Below, in pieces: positions 47,781 through 59,254 of a stretch of 64,000 nucleotides of DNA. This DNA comes from Stomorhina lunata (taxonomy: Eukaryota; Arthropoda; Insecta; Diptera; Rhiniidae): contig OW121743.1 of assembly GCA_933228675.1 (NCBI GenBank), positions 80,923,863 to 80,987,862 of the forward strand, in the 5' to 3' direction. Under the pieces are notes generated by a model. That model made no database searches. It had not been told where the DNA came from and worked only from the letters and a program-made list of their open reading frames with translations. Position numbers and translations under genes: made by a program. Numbering within the stretch: the first letter of the stretch is position 1; each line of letters starts with the position of its first letter.

Positions 47781-47876
47781 TCCTTCGAGCCGGATTTGAA
47801 CCAGCGACCTATGGATTTCTACTTTAATTTTGCATTTAACTACAGTCCACCGCTCTACCAACTGAGCTATCGAAGG
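47781..47876 (-). tRNA. tRNA-Tyr: tRNA-Tyr (GTA), copy 9, 23-bp intron
   Basis: Canonical exons; intron 47817-47839 is identical to that of copy 11, with which it forms a duplicated pair. Confidence 0.97.
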
Positions 47877-48240
47877 TATAAGGAAGACGTAGGCTAAAAA
47901 TAAACTTTAAAGTTCCAAAATTATACTTTTTCCAACAAAACGATTAAGGAAACATCTTTAGCTTAAATTATTTTTTAAGTCGAATTTCCGCAGAAATCAG
48001 TTCAATTTTTTTCATAAATTCCATATAAGACTAACTAAAATCATAAATTTGACAATATTCCTTCATATTACTTTGGTGATGATAATCATGGTTCTTCGGT
48101 TTAATTAAGGTACAATCTTATGTATGCATAGCATACATCCCCCCATTTTTCTGAATCGTAAAAGACCCCCTGGGGGCTGGGCTTTGTTTTTTAGAAATTG
48201 TTTGTTTCTTTAATATTTTTGAAAATCTTTAAAAATTTGA

Positions 48241-48335
48241 TCCTTCGAGCCGGATTTGAACCAGCGACCTATGGATTTCTACTTTACGTTATTAACATCT
48301 ACAGTCCACCGCTCTACCAACTGAGCTATCGAAGG
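48241..48335 (-). tRNA. tRNA-Tyr: tRNA-Tyr (GTA), copy 10, 22-bp intron
   Basis: Canonical exons; intron 48277-48298 is identical to that of copy 12. Confidence 0.97.
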
Positions 48336-48872
48336 TATGCAAACTGCGTTTAACTTTAAATATATGAGTTCTTAAAAGAAAACAATATGTTAAGCCTATA
48401 TTAATCATGGACTAAGGGCTTAGTGATTTTATTTATTTCTTATTATACAAAAGAGGTCTAATAGCGCACAAAACCAGTTCAAATTTCTCTATAAGTTCCA
48501 TAGAAGACATACAAAATTAAGATTAAACGGAAAATGTGTATCTTTTTTTTTTGAACAAAACTATACTTATTACACTATACTTTGGTGATAATCTTGGGTC
48601 CAAGTAGGTACAACTTTTACCTACATTTTTTACACATTTATCTATTAATCTTATGTAAGGCCCACTAAAAACATAAATTCTCAAGACTCATTGCAAAATG
48701 CCAGCAATTTGACAAAAAGTACGAAGTAGAGTAGTAAATTCGTCTTTACCACATATACCGGTATCGTATTAAGAAGGCCCGTCGATAGGATGGAGATATC
48801 TTTTTCGACATTCATTCTTACTTTTTTATATATTTTTTAATTTTAAAAATGTTTCAAAATTAAAAAACTTGA

Positions 48873-48968
48873 TCCTTCGAGCCGGATTTGAACCAGCGAC
48901 CTATGGATTTCTACTTTAATTTTGCATTTAACTACAGTCCACCGCTCTACCAACTGGGCTATCGAAGG
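48873..48968 (-). tRNA. tRNA-Tyr: tRNA-Tyr (GTA), copy 11, D-stem variant
   Basis: Intron 48909-48931. One exon change, T12 to C (TAGCCCAG), which breaks the 12-23 pair of the D stem (C opposite A). The change is at a free A-box position, so it should be transcribed but may fold less well. Copy 9, its duplicate, is canonical, so the change is recent. Confidence 0.93.
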
Positions 48969-49334
48969 TATAAGGGGGACGTAGGCTAAAAATAAACTTT
49001 AAAGTTCCAAAATTATACTTTTTCCAACAAAACGATTAAGGAAACATCTTTAGCTAAAATATATTTTATAAGCCGAATTTCCGCAGAAATCGGTTCATTT
49101 TTTTCATAAATTCCATATAAGACTAACTAAAATCATAAATTTGACAATATTCCTTCATATTACTTTGGTGATAATCATGGTTCTTCGGTTTAATTAAGGT
49201 ACAATCTTATGTATGCATACATCCCCCATTTTTCTGAATCGTAAAAGACCCCCCTGGGGGCTGGGCTTTGTTTTTTAGGGGGTTTCTTAAATTGTTTGTT
49301 TCTTTAATATTTTTGAAAATCTTTAAAAATTTGA

Positions 49335-49429
49335 TCCTTCGAGCCGGATTTGAACCAGCGACCTATGGATTTCTACTTTACGTTATTAACATCTACAGTC
49401 CACCGCTCTACCAACTGAGCTATCGAAGG
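49335..49429 (-). tRNA. tRNA-Tyr: tRNA-Tyr (GTA), copy 12, 22-bp intron
   Basis: Canonical exons; intron 49371-49392. Duplicate of copy 10. Confidence 0.97.
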
Positions 49430-49965
49430 TATGCAAACTGCGTTTAACTTTAAATATATGAGTTCTTAAAAGAAAACAATATGTTAAGCCTATATTAATC
49501 ATGGACTAAGGGCTTAGTGATTTTATTTATTTCTTATTATACAAAATAGGTCTAATAGCGCACAAAACCAGTTCAAATTTCTCTATAAGTTCCATAGAAG
49601 ACATACAAAATTAAGATTAAACGGAAAATGTGTATCTTTTTTTTTGAACAAAACTATACTTATTACACTATACTTTGGTGATAATCTTGGGTCCAAGTAG
49701 GTACAACTTTTACCTACATTTTTTACACATTTATCTATTAATCTTATGTAAGGCCCACTAAAAACTTAAATTCTGAAGACTCATTGTAAAATGCCAGCAA
49801 TTTGACAAAAAGTACGAAGTAGAGTAGTAAATTCGTCTTTACCACATATACCGGTATCGTATTAAGAAGGCCCGTCGATAGGATGGAGATATCTTTTTCG
49901 ACATTCATTCTTACTTTTTTATATATTTTTTAATTTTAAAAATGTTTCAAAATTAAAAAACTTGA

Positions 49966-50058
49966 TCCTTCGAGCCGGATTTGAACCAGCGACCTATGGA
50001 TTTCTACTTTAGATTACAACACTACAGTCCACCGCTCTACCAACTGAGCTATCGAAGG
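49966..50058 (-). tRNA. tRNA-Tyr: tRNA-Tyr (GTA), copy 13, 20-bp intron
   Basis: Canonical exons; intron 50002-50021. Its downstream flank equals that of copy 11 but its intron and upstream flank do not, placing a recombination point in the gene. Confidence 0.97.
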
Positions 50059-50335
50059 TGTTGGCAATTGGATGACAAAAAACAGTTTTATAAGAAATTA
50101 TAGTAAAAATAGAATCTAATTATAGAAAACCTAGTTTTAATCATAGTATGGTTCCATATAATTCCTAAATGGTATTACTAAAAACTAAAATCTTTATAAA
50201 ATAAAATAATCTTACAAATTTGATGGACTTTTTGATAAAATTTCAGATTTTTCAATAAATATTTTTTAAACTCAAGTTTTACCCTGAACTACAAAATCGG
50301 AAAAAATCTTTTTCAAGAAATTTTTGAAAAAAGAA

Positions 50336-50427
50336 TCCTTCGAGCCGGATTTGAACCAGCGACCTATGGATTTCTACATCAGATTATACTCTACAGTCCA
50401 CCGCTCTACCAACTGAGCTATCGAAGG
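50336..50427 (-). tRNA. tRNA-Tyr: tRNA-Tyr (GTA), copy 14, shortest intron (19 bp)
   Basis: Canonical exons; intron 50372-50390. Followed 3' by a strong T run (TTCTTTTTTC). Confidence 0.97.
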
Positions 50428-50949
50428 TATGGTCTTCACCAAAATGCACCAATTTTTAAATTGAAAAATTTATTGTGAATAATTCAAAAAAACCTGGTTA
50501 AATTTATCTACATTGACACTTACAATCGTCTCTATTCATTAAAAAAATTAGTTACCTTTCACTTTTTTCAATAATTTCAATTTAGCTTTAAAAACAGACC
50601 AACTTTTATGTTATACATACATATGTAAGTATCTATGTATGTATGCCTTTATAAACCACCTTATGCTTTATCTGCTTCAAAAAGTTTATGATCAATGTCA
50701 AGAGGTACATGTATTTAGTTGTTGTAAATCTAGTTCAATTCCCCATTGATATGCTACTACTGCATCCATTACCTTTAACATAAAATGATAACAGAAATTA
50801 TGTACAGACCGATGGCAGACAGACAGACAATGTCTATGTTTTTTGCTTTTCCTTTGGTTTAAGTTATTTTTAGCTCAATCGCTGTCATAGAGATTCTCAG
50901 ACAACGTTGTTGGTTTTATATCCACTTGTTTGTGATTGCGGTTTCTATA
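50428..50949. other. spacer between divergent tRNA copies 14 and 15
   Basis: Single-copy looking; it supplies the upstream region of both divergent genes. No other feature recognised. Confidence 0.45.
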
Positions 50950-51049
50950 CCTTCGATAGCTCAGTTGGTAGAGCGGTGGACTGTAGTGTGTGAAAATGTA
51001 CTAAAATGTAGAAATCCATAGGTCGCTGGTTCAAATCCGGCTCGAAGGA
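50950..51049 (+). tRNA. tRNA-Tyr: tRNA-Tyr (GTA), copy 15, opposite strand, 27-bp intron
   Basis: The only plus-strand copy, divergent from copy 14 across 522 bp. Halves 50950-50986 and 51014-51049, intron 50987-51013, exons canonical. A T8 terminator follows immediately (51050-51057), and array A14 starts about 40 bp beyond the gene. Confidence 0.97.
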
Positions 51050-51087
51050 TTTTTTTTATTTATTTTTTTTTGTAAACTGTATTTTTC

Positions 51088-54000
51088 AATAGAAATATTT
51101 TAATGTTAAAAATTTTCTATAGAAATTTTTCTTTAGAAAATTTTTTTTTTTAGAAATTTTTTTTATAAAAATTTATCTTAAGAAATTTTTTTATAGAAAT
51201 TTTTCTACTGAAATTTTTCTATAGAAATTTTTCTATAGGAATTTTTCTATAGAAATTTTTATATAGAAAATATTTCTTTAGAAATTTTTCTATAGAAATA
51301 TTTCTATAGAAATTTTTCTATAGAAAATATTTCTATAGAAATTTTTCTATAGAAAATATTTCTATAGAAATTTTTCTATAGAAAATATTTCTATAGAAAT
51401 TTTTCTATAGAAAATATTTCTATAGAAATTTTTCTATAGAAATTTTTCTATAGAAATTTTTCTATAGAAATTTTTCTATAGAAATTTTTCTATAGAAATT
51501 TTTCTATAAAAATTTTTCTATAGAAATTTTTCTATAAAAATTTTTCTATAGAAATTCTTCTATAGAAATTTTTCTATAGAAATTTTTCTATAGAAAATGT
51601 TTCTATAGAAAATATTTCCATAGAAATTTTCCATAGAAAATATTTCTATAGAAAATATTTCTATAGAAATTTTTCTATAGAAATTTTTCTATAGAAATTT
51701 TTCTATAGAAAATATTTCTATAGAAATTTTTCTATAGAAAATATTTCTATAGAAATTTTTCTATAGAAAATATTTCTATAGAAATTTTTCTATAGAAAAT
51801 ATTTCTATAGAAATTTTTCTATAGAAAATATTTCTATAGAAATTTTTCTATAGAAAATATTTCTATAGAAATTTTTCCATAGAACATATTTCTATAGAAA
51901 TTTTTCTATAGAAAATATTTCTATAGAACTTTTTCTATAGAAAATATTTCTATAGAAGTTTTTCTATAGAAAATATTTCTATAGAAATTTTTCTATAGAA
52001 AATATTTCTATAGAAATTTTTCTATAGAAAATATTTCTATAGAAATTTTTCTATAGAAAATATTTCTATAAAAATTTTTCTATAGAAAATATTTCTATAG
52101 TAATTTTTCTATAGAAAATATTTCTAGAGAAATTTTTCTATAGAAAATATTTCTATAGAAAAATTTCTATAGAAAATATTTCTAGAGAAATTTTTCTATA
52201 GAAAATATTTCTATAGAAATTTTTCTATAGAAAATATTTCTATAGAAATTTTTCTATAGAAAATATTTCTATAGAAATTTTTCTATAGAAAATATTTCTA
52301 TAGAAATTTTTCTATAGAAAATATTTCTATAGAAATTTTTCTATAGAAAATATTTCTATAGAAATTTTTCTATAGAAAATATTTCTATAGAAATTTTTCT
52401 ATAGAAAATATTTCTATAGAAATTTTTCTATAGAAAATATATCTATAGAAATTTTTCTATAGAAAATATATCTATAGAAATTTTTCTATAGAAAATATTT
52501 CTATAGAAATTTTTCTATAGAAAATATTTCTATAGAAATTTTTCTATAGAAAATATTTCTATAGAAATTTTTCTATAGAAAATATTTCTATAGAAAATAT
52601 TTCTATAGAAATTTTTCTATAGAAAATATTTCTATAAAAATTTTTCTATAGAAAATATTTCTATAGAAATTTTTCTATAGAAAATATTTCTATAGAAATT
52701 TTTCTATAGAAAATTTTTCCATAGAAATATTTCAAAGAAATTATTCTATATAAATTTTTCTATAGAAATTTTTTTATAGAAATTTTTCTATAGAACCTTT
52801 TCTATAGAAATTTTTCTATATAAATTTTTCTATAGAAATTTTTCTATAGAAATTTTTCTATAGAAATTTTTCTATAGAAATTTTTCTATAGAAATTTTTC
52901 TATAGAAGTTTTTCTATAGAAATTTTTCTACAGAGATTTTTCTATAGAAATTTTTCTACAGAGATTTTTCTATAGAAATTTTTCTATAGAAATTTTTCTA
53001 TAGAAATTTTTCTATAGAAATTTTTCTACAGAAATTTTTCTATAGAAATTTTTCTATAGAAAATATTTCTATAGAAATTTTTCTATAGAAAATATTTCTA
53101 TAGAAATTTTTCTATAGAAAATATTTCTATAGAAATTTTTCTATAGAAAATATTTCTATAGAAATTTTTCTATAGAAATTTTTCTACAGAAATTTTTCTA
53201 TAGAAATTTTTCTATAGAAATTTTTCTATAGAAAATATTTCTATAGAAAATATTTCGATAGAAATTTTTCTATAGAAAATATTTCTATAGAAATTTTTCT
53301 ATAGAAAATATTTCTATAGAAATTTTTCTATAGAAAATATTTCTATAGAAATTTTTCTATAGAAAATATTTCTATAGAAATTTTTCTATAGAAAATATTT
53401 CTATTGAAATTTTTCTATAGAAAATATTTCTATAGAAATTTTTCTATAGAAAATATTTCTATAGAAATTTTTCTATAGAAAATATTTCTATAGAAATTTT
53501 TCTATAGAAAATATTTCTATAGAAATTTTTCTATAGAAAATATTTCTATAGAAATTTTTCTATAGAAAATATTTCTATAGAAATTTTTCTATAGAAAATA
53601 TTTCTATAGAAATTTTTCTATAGAAAATATTTTCTATAGAAATTTTTCTATAGAAAATATTTCTATAGAAATTTTCTATAGAAAATATTTTCTATAGAAA
53701 TTTTTCTATAGGAATTTTTTTTTATAGAAAATATTTCTATAGAAAATATTTCTATAGAAAATATTTCTATAGAAAATATTTCTATAGAAATTTTTCTATA
53801 GAAATTTTTCTATAGAAATTTTTCTATAGAAATTTTTCTATAGAAATTTTATATGGAAATTTTTCTATAGGAATTTTTCTATAGGAATTTTTCTATAGAA
53901 ATTTTTCTATTAAATTTTTCTATTGAAATTTTTCTATAGAAAATATTTCTATTGAAATTTTTCTATAGAAAATATTTCTATAGAAATTTTTCTATAGAAA

Positions 54001-55888
54001 ATATTTCTATAGAAATTTTTCTATAGAAAATATTTCTATAGAAATTTTTCTATAGAAAATATTTCTATAGAAATTTTTCTATAGAAAATATTTCTATAGA
54101 AATTTTTCTATAGAAAATATTTCTATAGAAATTTTTCTATAGAAAATATTTCTATAGAAATTTTTCTATAGAAAATATTTCTATAGAAATTTTTCTATAG
54201 AAAATATTTCTATAGAAATTTTTCTATAGAAAATATTTTCTATAGAAATTTTTCTATAGAAAATATTTCTATAGAAATTTTTCTATAGAAAATATTTCTA
54301 TAGAAATTTTTCTATAGAAAATATTTCTATAGAAATTTTTCTATAGAAAATATTTCCATAGAAAGTTTTCTATAGAAAATATTTCTATTGAAATTTTTCT
54401 ATAGAAAATATTTCTATAGAAATTTTTCTATAGAAAATATTTCTATAGAAATTTTTCTATAGAAAATATTTCTATAGAAATTTTTCTATAGAAAATATTT
54501 CTATAGAAATTTTTCTATAGAAAATATTTCTATAGAAATTTTTCTATAGAAATTTTTCTATAGGAATTTTTTTTTATAGAAAATATTTCTATAGAAAATA
54601 TTTCTATAGAAAATATTTCTATAGAAAATATTTCTATAGAAAATATTTCTATAGAAAATATTTCTATAGAAAATATTTCTATAGAAATTTTTCTATAGAA
54701 ATTTTTCTATAGAAATTTTTCTATAGAAATTTTTCTATAGAAATTTTTCTATAGAAATTTTTCTATAGAAATTTTTCTATAGAAATTTTTCTATAGAAAT
54801 TTTTCTATAGAAATTTTTCTATAGAAATTTTTCTATAGAAATTTTTCTATAGAAATTTTTCTATAGAAATTTTTCTATAGAAATTTTTCTATAGAAATTT
54901 TTCTATAGAAATTTTTCTATAGAAATTTTTCTATAGAAATTTTTCTATAGAAAATATTTCTATAGAAATTTTTCTATAGAAAATATTTCTATAGAAATTT
55001 TTCTATAGAAAATATTTCTATAGAAATTTTTCTATAGAAAATATTTCTATAGAAATTTTTCTATAGAAAATATTTTCTATAGAAATTTTTCTATAGAAAA
55101 TATTTCTATAGAAATTTTTCTATAGAAAATATTTCTATAGAAATTTTTCTATAGAAAATATTTCTATAGAAATTTTTCTATAGAAAATATTTCCATAGAA
55201 AGTTTTCTATAGAAAATATTTCTATTGAAATTTTTCTATAGAAAATATTTCTATAGAAATTTTTCTATAGAAAATATTTCTATAGAAATTTTTCTATAGA
55301 AAATATTTCTATAGAAATTTTTCTATAGAAAATATTTCTATAGAAATTTTTCTATAGAAAATATTTCTATAGAAATTTTTCTATAGAAATTTTTCTATAG
55401 GAATTTTTTTTTATAGAAAATATTTCTATAGAAAATATTTCTATAGAAAATATTTCTATAGAAAATATTTCTATAGAAAATATTTCTATAGAAAATATTT
55501 CTATAGAAAATATTTCTATAGAAAATATTTCTATAGAAATTTTTCTATAGAAATTTTTCTATAGAAATTTTTCTATAGAAATTTTTCTATAGAAATTTTT
55601 CTATAGAAATTTTTCTATAGAAATTTTTCTATAGAAATTTTTCTATAGAAATTTTTCTATAGAAATTTTTCTATAGAAATTTTTCTATAGAAATTTTTCT
55701 ATAGAAATTTTTCTATAGAAATTTTTCTATAGAAATTTTTCTATAGAAATTTTTCTATAGAAATTTTTCTATAGAAATTTTTCTATAGAAATTTTTCTAT
55801 AGAAATTTTTCTATAGAAATTTTTCTATAGAAATTTTTCTTTAGAAATTTTTCTATAGAAATTTTTCTATAGAAATTTTTCTATAGAA
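51088..55888. repeat. tandem array A14, 14/15-bp palindromic units (29-bp dimers)
   Basis: About 4.8 kb of ATTTTTCTATAGAA (14 bp) and TTTCTATAGAAAATA (15 bp), mostly alternating as a 29-bp dimer. Pure 14-mer runs occur at about 54680-54945 and 55530-55880. There is a higher-order repeat: the interruption GGAATTTTTTTTTATAGAAA is at 53711, 54563 and 55400 (852 and 837 bp apart), and CCATAGAAAGTTTTCTATAG recurs 837 bp apart (near 54356 and 55193). There is almost no linker, making this the simplest member of the family. Confidence 0.93.
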
Positions 55889-57842
55889 AAGTTTTTTCGT
55901 TTTAGAAAAGTTTTGTTTTACAAATGTTTTTTGTTCTACATAAACCATTTACTGCCATAGAACTAATTAAAATTAATTAAAAACTAACCCCAAATTAATT
56001 TCCGTTTATTCTATAAAAAATGTCCGTTTATTCTTAAAAATGTAATCAAATATCATTATCCTCGATAATAGTTACAAGTTGTAAGAAAATAAGTTTCATT
56101 TCTTAGTCAAGTTATTTACCGACTTTTATTGATTACCTCACTGGCCCTTAAGGTAAACCGATAAAATGATTTTCAAGGTTCAAAAATAACAAACACTCCT
56201 TCTTTGTCCTGTTAAATATGTTTTATTATGATTGAGTTTTGTTTACAAGGATAACATTTCCTTTATTGCGTTGTTGGTGTTGTAGTTCACAAATTATCTC
56301 ATTTTTAATGTCCTTGAAAATAATATGAAAAACTTAACTTAAAGGAGACATTTAGACGAGACTTTTGACTATATACTCGTCCTTAAAGTTTAGGAAAAAT
56401 ACGTCCTTAAAGTAACAATATATTTGACATACTTTTTCTAATCTTGAAAGGAAAAAGATTTGTAGTGAAGGACAATAATTATAGTTTAAATATTAAACAA
56501 AAAAAGTTGACAAAACTAACAAATGTAAACACTTTTTGGATATACCCATTATAAATGGGGGATACATTCTTATAACAGATCTGCTTTCCACATAATTTGG
56601 AGTCAAAAGGAAAGTACTTTTTTAGGTATTTACTTTAAGTTATGCATCTAATTTATGATCATTATGGATCTCGGCTATGATCTTCATTAATATCATTATT
56701 TCACCTTCGATAGTTGTTTAGACAACTGCTATTCAACAGAATATAGATAATTAATCGAGAATAACTAATATTTAGTCAATTTAACGGAGGTTTACTATCA
56801 TACTAATGAACTTGGCCTTATCAAACTTAATTTAGAGGTGATTGAAGCAAAGAAAAGAAAATAATAAATAACTGAAATAAATTGGGATCTTAGTGCAATA
56901 CACTACAGTAAAACTTTTTAATTAAATGTTTAATGTCCCAAAATTTTTGATAAACTTTTTAATGAAAATTTATTATATTAAAATATTTGGTAAAGAAAAT
57001 TGGTAATTTTTTTTAAAGAAAATTAAAAAAAAATCTAATGAAAATTAAAAAAGAAAATGTTTTATATTAAATTAAATTTTTCTAGAAAGAAAGTTTTCTT
57101 TAGAAATAATTTTCATTACGTAAAATTTTCTATAGATTATAGATTTAAAAATTTGTTGAAAAATACAACAGAAATGTTCAAATTAAAACAATTTTCTTAA
57201 AATCTTCTTTGAAATACAATAATGAATTTCAATCAAGTAAATCGATTCATAATAATTAAGTTCAAAATGTTTTTGTATAAACATACATAATTTAGGATTT
57301 AGTATACAAAAATAAAAATATACTAAATCCACAGACAATTTTCTTAACTAAACCAATAATTTGTTATTTTCTAATAGTTTTTTTTTTTCTTTCAACGTCA
57401 ATATTTTCATATGTCATAGATATTATCGGTTAACCGCATACAATATTTAAAATAAATTAATTAGCTAATGCTTAAACACCGGTTCAATAAACATTTATTT
57501 GCCTTAACACCCTGTATTACTGCATTTGTAAACAATAGATGCGTATATAGGCAACACCGATTTGCGTCATGCTTTTTCTGCGAAATAATAATAAACAGAG
57601 AGCGGAAAAAAAGCAAAGAAGGGCTGCCAGATTCTCAGATTTTTTTTTAATTTAAAAGAAGAAATGAAAAACCGCGAATTTCCGATTTTCGTTTTGAAGA
57701 TTTTTTTAAAAGTGAGTTTTACAGATACATATATACATAGTAGATAGATGTATATATCTATATAGAAGGTAGATTCTTCAGTTTCGCATCGTTTGATTTA
57801 TATCTCATTAATGTGCTTCATATCTTATATTCTTAAACGAGC
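55889..57842. other. single-copy AT-rich DNA, no gene seen
   Basis: No recognisable gene. Short degenerate CTATAG-core fragments occur near 57060-57135. The plus-strand frame at 57468-57650 has no motif. Confidence 0.45.
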
Positions 57843-57846
57843 AATA

Positions 57847-57850
<4 letters not shown>

Positions 57851-57909
<59 letters not shown>
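57851..57909. repeat. (TA)n microsatellite
   Basis: About 29 consecutive TA dinucleotides at the left end of the Helitron-like element. Confidence 0.95.
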
Positions 57910-57916
<7 letters not shown>

Positions 57917-58561
57917 GAATGGCTATCTCGAAAACGGCTCTAACGATTTTGATAAAATTTGGACAGTGGGTATCTTTTTTGATGTATAGGTCGAAGAAGA
58001 AGGGACTTTTGGAACTTTTACCTCTAAGAGGGTAAAAACGGGTAAAAAGGGAAAAAAATCGAAAACGCTATGTCTCCTAATGAATAGGTATAGAAACAAA
58101 ATTAAAATTACGTTTTAAACAGCTTTGAAAATAAGCGGACAGGTGTTTGGTACTTTTTTGAAACTATGTCCGATAGGGGGTAAAAAAGGGTGAAAATAGT
58201 TTTTTTGGCACCTTTTTAACCCACTCTTATATTTTAAACTAAAGAATATAGAAAGAAACTTGGTACTGCAATCAATAGATGTAAAAAAAACATGAAACAC
58301 GTATTTGGTACTTTTTTGATTTTGGAGCCAAAATGGGTAAAAAAGGGATAAAATGATAACTTAACATCTCCAAAGTAATATGAATAGGAACATTATACTT
58401 ATGTTAAATGCGTTTTAAAAAAATGTACCGAATTCAATTGGCACCAAAAAAGTACCAAATATACATATGGAACTTTTAGAAATTAGGGAATAAAAAGGGG
58501 GAAAAATTAGTATTATTTTAAACAAATGAATGTTTGTCTGTATGTATGTTCTTTATAGAAT

Positions 58562-59075
58562 AGTAAACTGTGAATTTGATTGTGTTATGCTCTTTAGCGA
58601 AGATGTTGCGGATAAGCCGGCGAAGGTTTTAAAGTTGATAAGACTAATTTCCGACAGATGGCGCCACTGAAAATTACTAAAAATTAATTAAATCGTAAAC
58701 TGTACATTTGATCATGCTATGATCTTTAGCAAAGTTGTTGCACATGAGCCGACGAAGGTTTCTTAGTTGGTATGAAGAAATTTCGACAGGTGGCGCTACT
58801 GAAATTTACTCAAAGTCAATTTAATCGTATGCTGTACATTTAATCAAGCTATAATCTTCAGCAAAGTTGTTACGGATAAGCCGAAGAAGGTTTATGAATT
58901 GGAATAAGCAAAGTCCGACAGGTGGCGCCACAGAAAACTACTCAAAATGAATTAAATCGTAAACTGTGCATTTGATCAGACTATAATCTTTAGCAAAGTT
59001 GTTGCGCATGAGTCGACAGAGGTTTCTGTTGATATGAATAATTTCCAAAATTATTCAAAATGAGTTAAACTGTAA
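58562..59075 (+). repeat. 131-133 bp tandem repeat within the Helitron-like element
   Basis: The phrase GTAAACTGTNNATTTGAT or close variants starts at 58562, 58694, 58825 and 58958, with a truncated fifth copy near 59070. Each unit also has GCAAAGTTGTTGC and CGACAGGTGGCGCCAC-like blocks. Confidence 0.85.
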
Positions 59076-59254
59076 ACTATGTGTTGGTCGGACAAAATAA
59101 ATCAAATAATTCAAAATTAACTGAATATTTCTACAATGTCTTTCCTCTAAATTTATTTTAGCACTTTATAATATAAAATATATAAAAACTTTAAAATTTT
59201 CCTTAAAATGCTTATCATAAAGCTCCGAGCAAGGCTCGGTCTACCAGGTACTAG

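Larger units (their letters stand above)
47781..49965. repeat. tandem duplication of a 1.09-kb unit with two tRNA-Tyr genes
   Basis: Unit 47781-48872 (copies 9, 10 and spacers) is repeated as 48873-49965 (copies 11, 12). The two tRNA offsets are 1092 and 1094 bp, introns and spacers are nearly identical, and differences are few small indels and substitutions. The boundaries fall at or in tRNA exons, fitting unequal crossing-over between tRNA copies. Confidence 0.92.
57843..59254 (+). mobile_element. Helitron-like non-autonomous element
   Basis: The right end has the Helitron signature: a GC hairpin CCGAGC-AAG-GCTCGG (59225-59239), eleven bases, then CTAG (59251-59254). The left part contains ATGGCTATCTCGAAAACGGC after a (TA)n tract, a phrase style common near Helitron 5' ends in insects. 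No Rep/helicase coding sequence is visible. The base after CTAG is A rather than the usual T, and the left end is blurred by the microsatellite. Confidence 0.6.
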
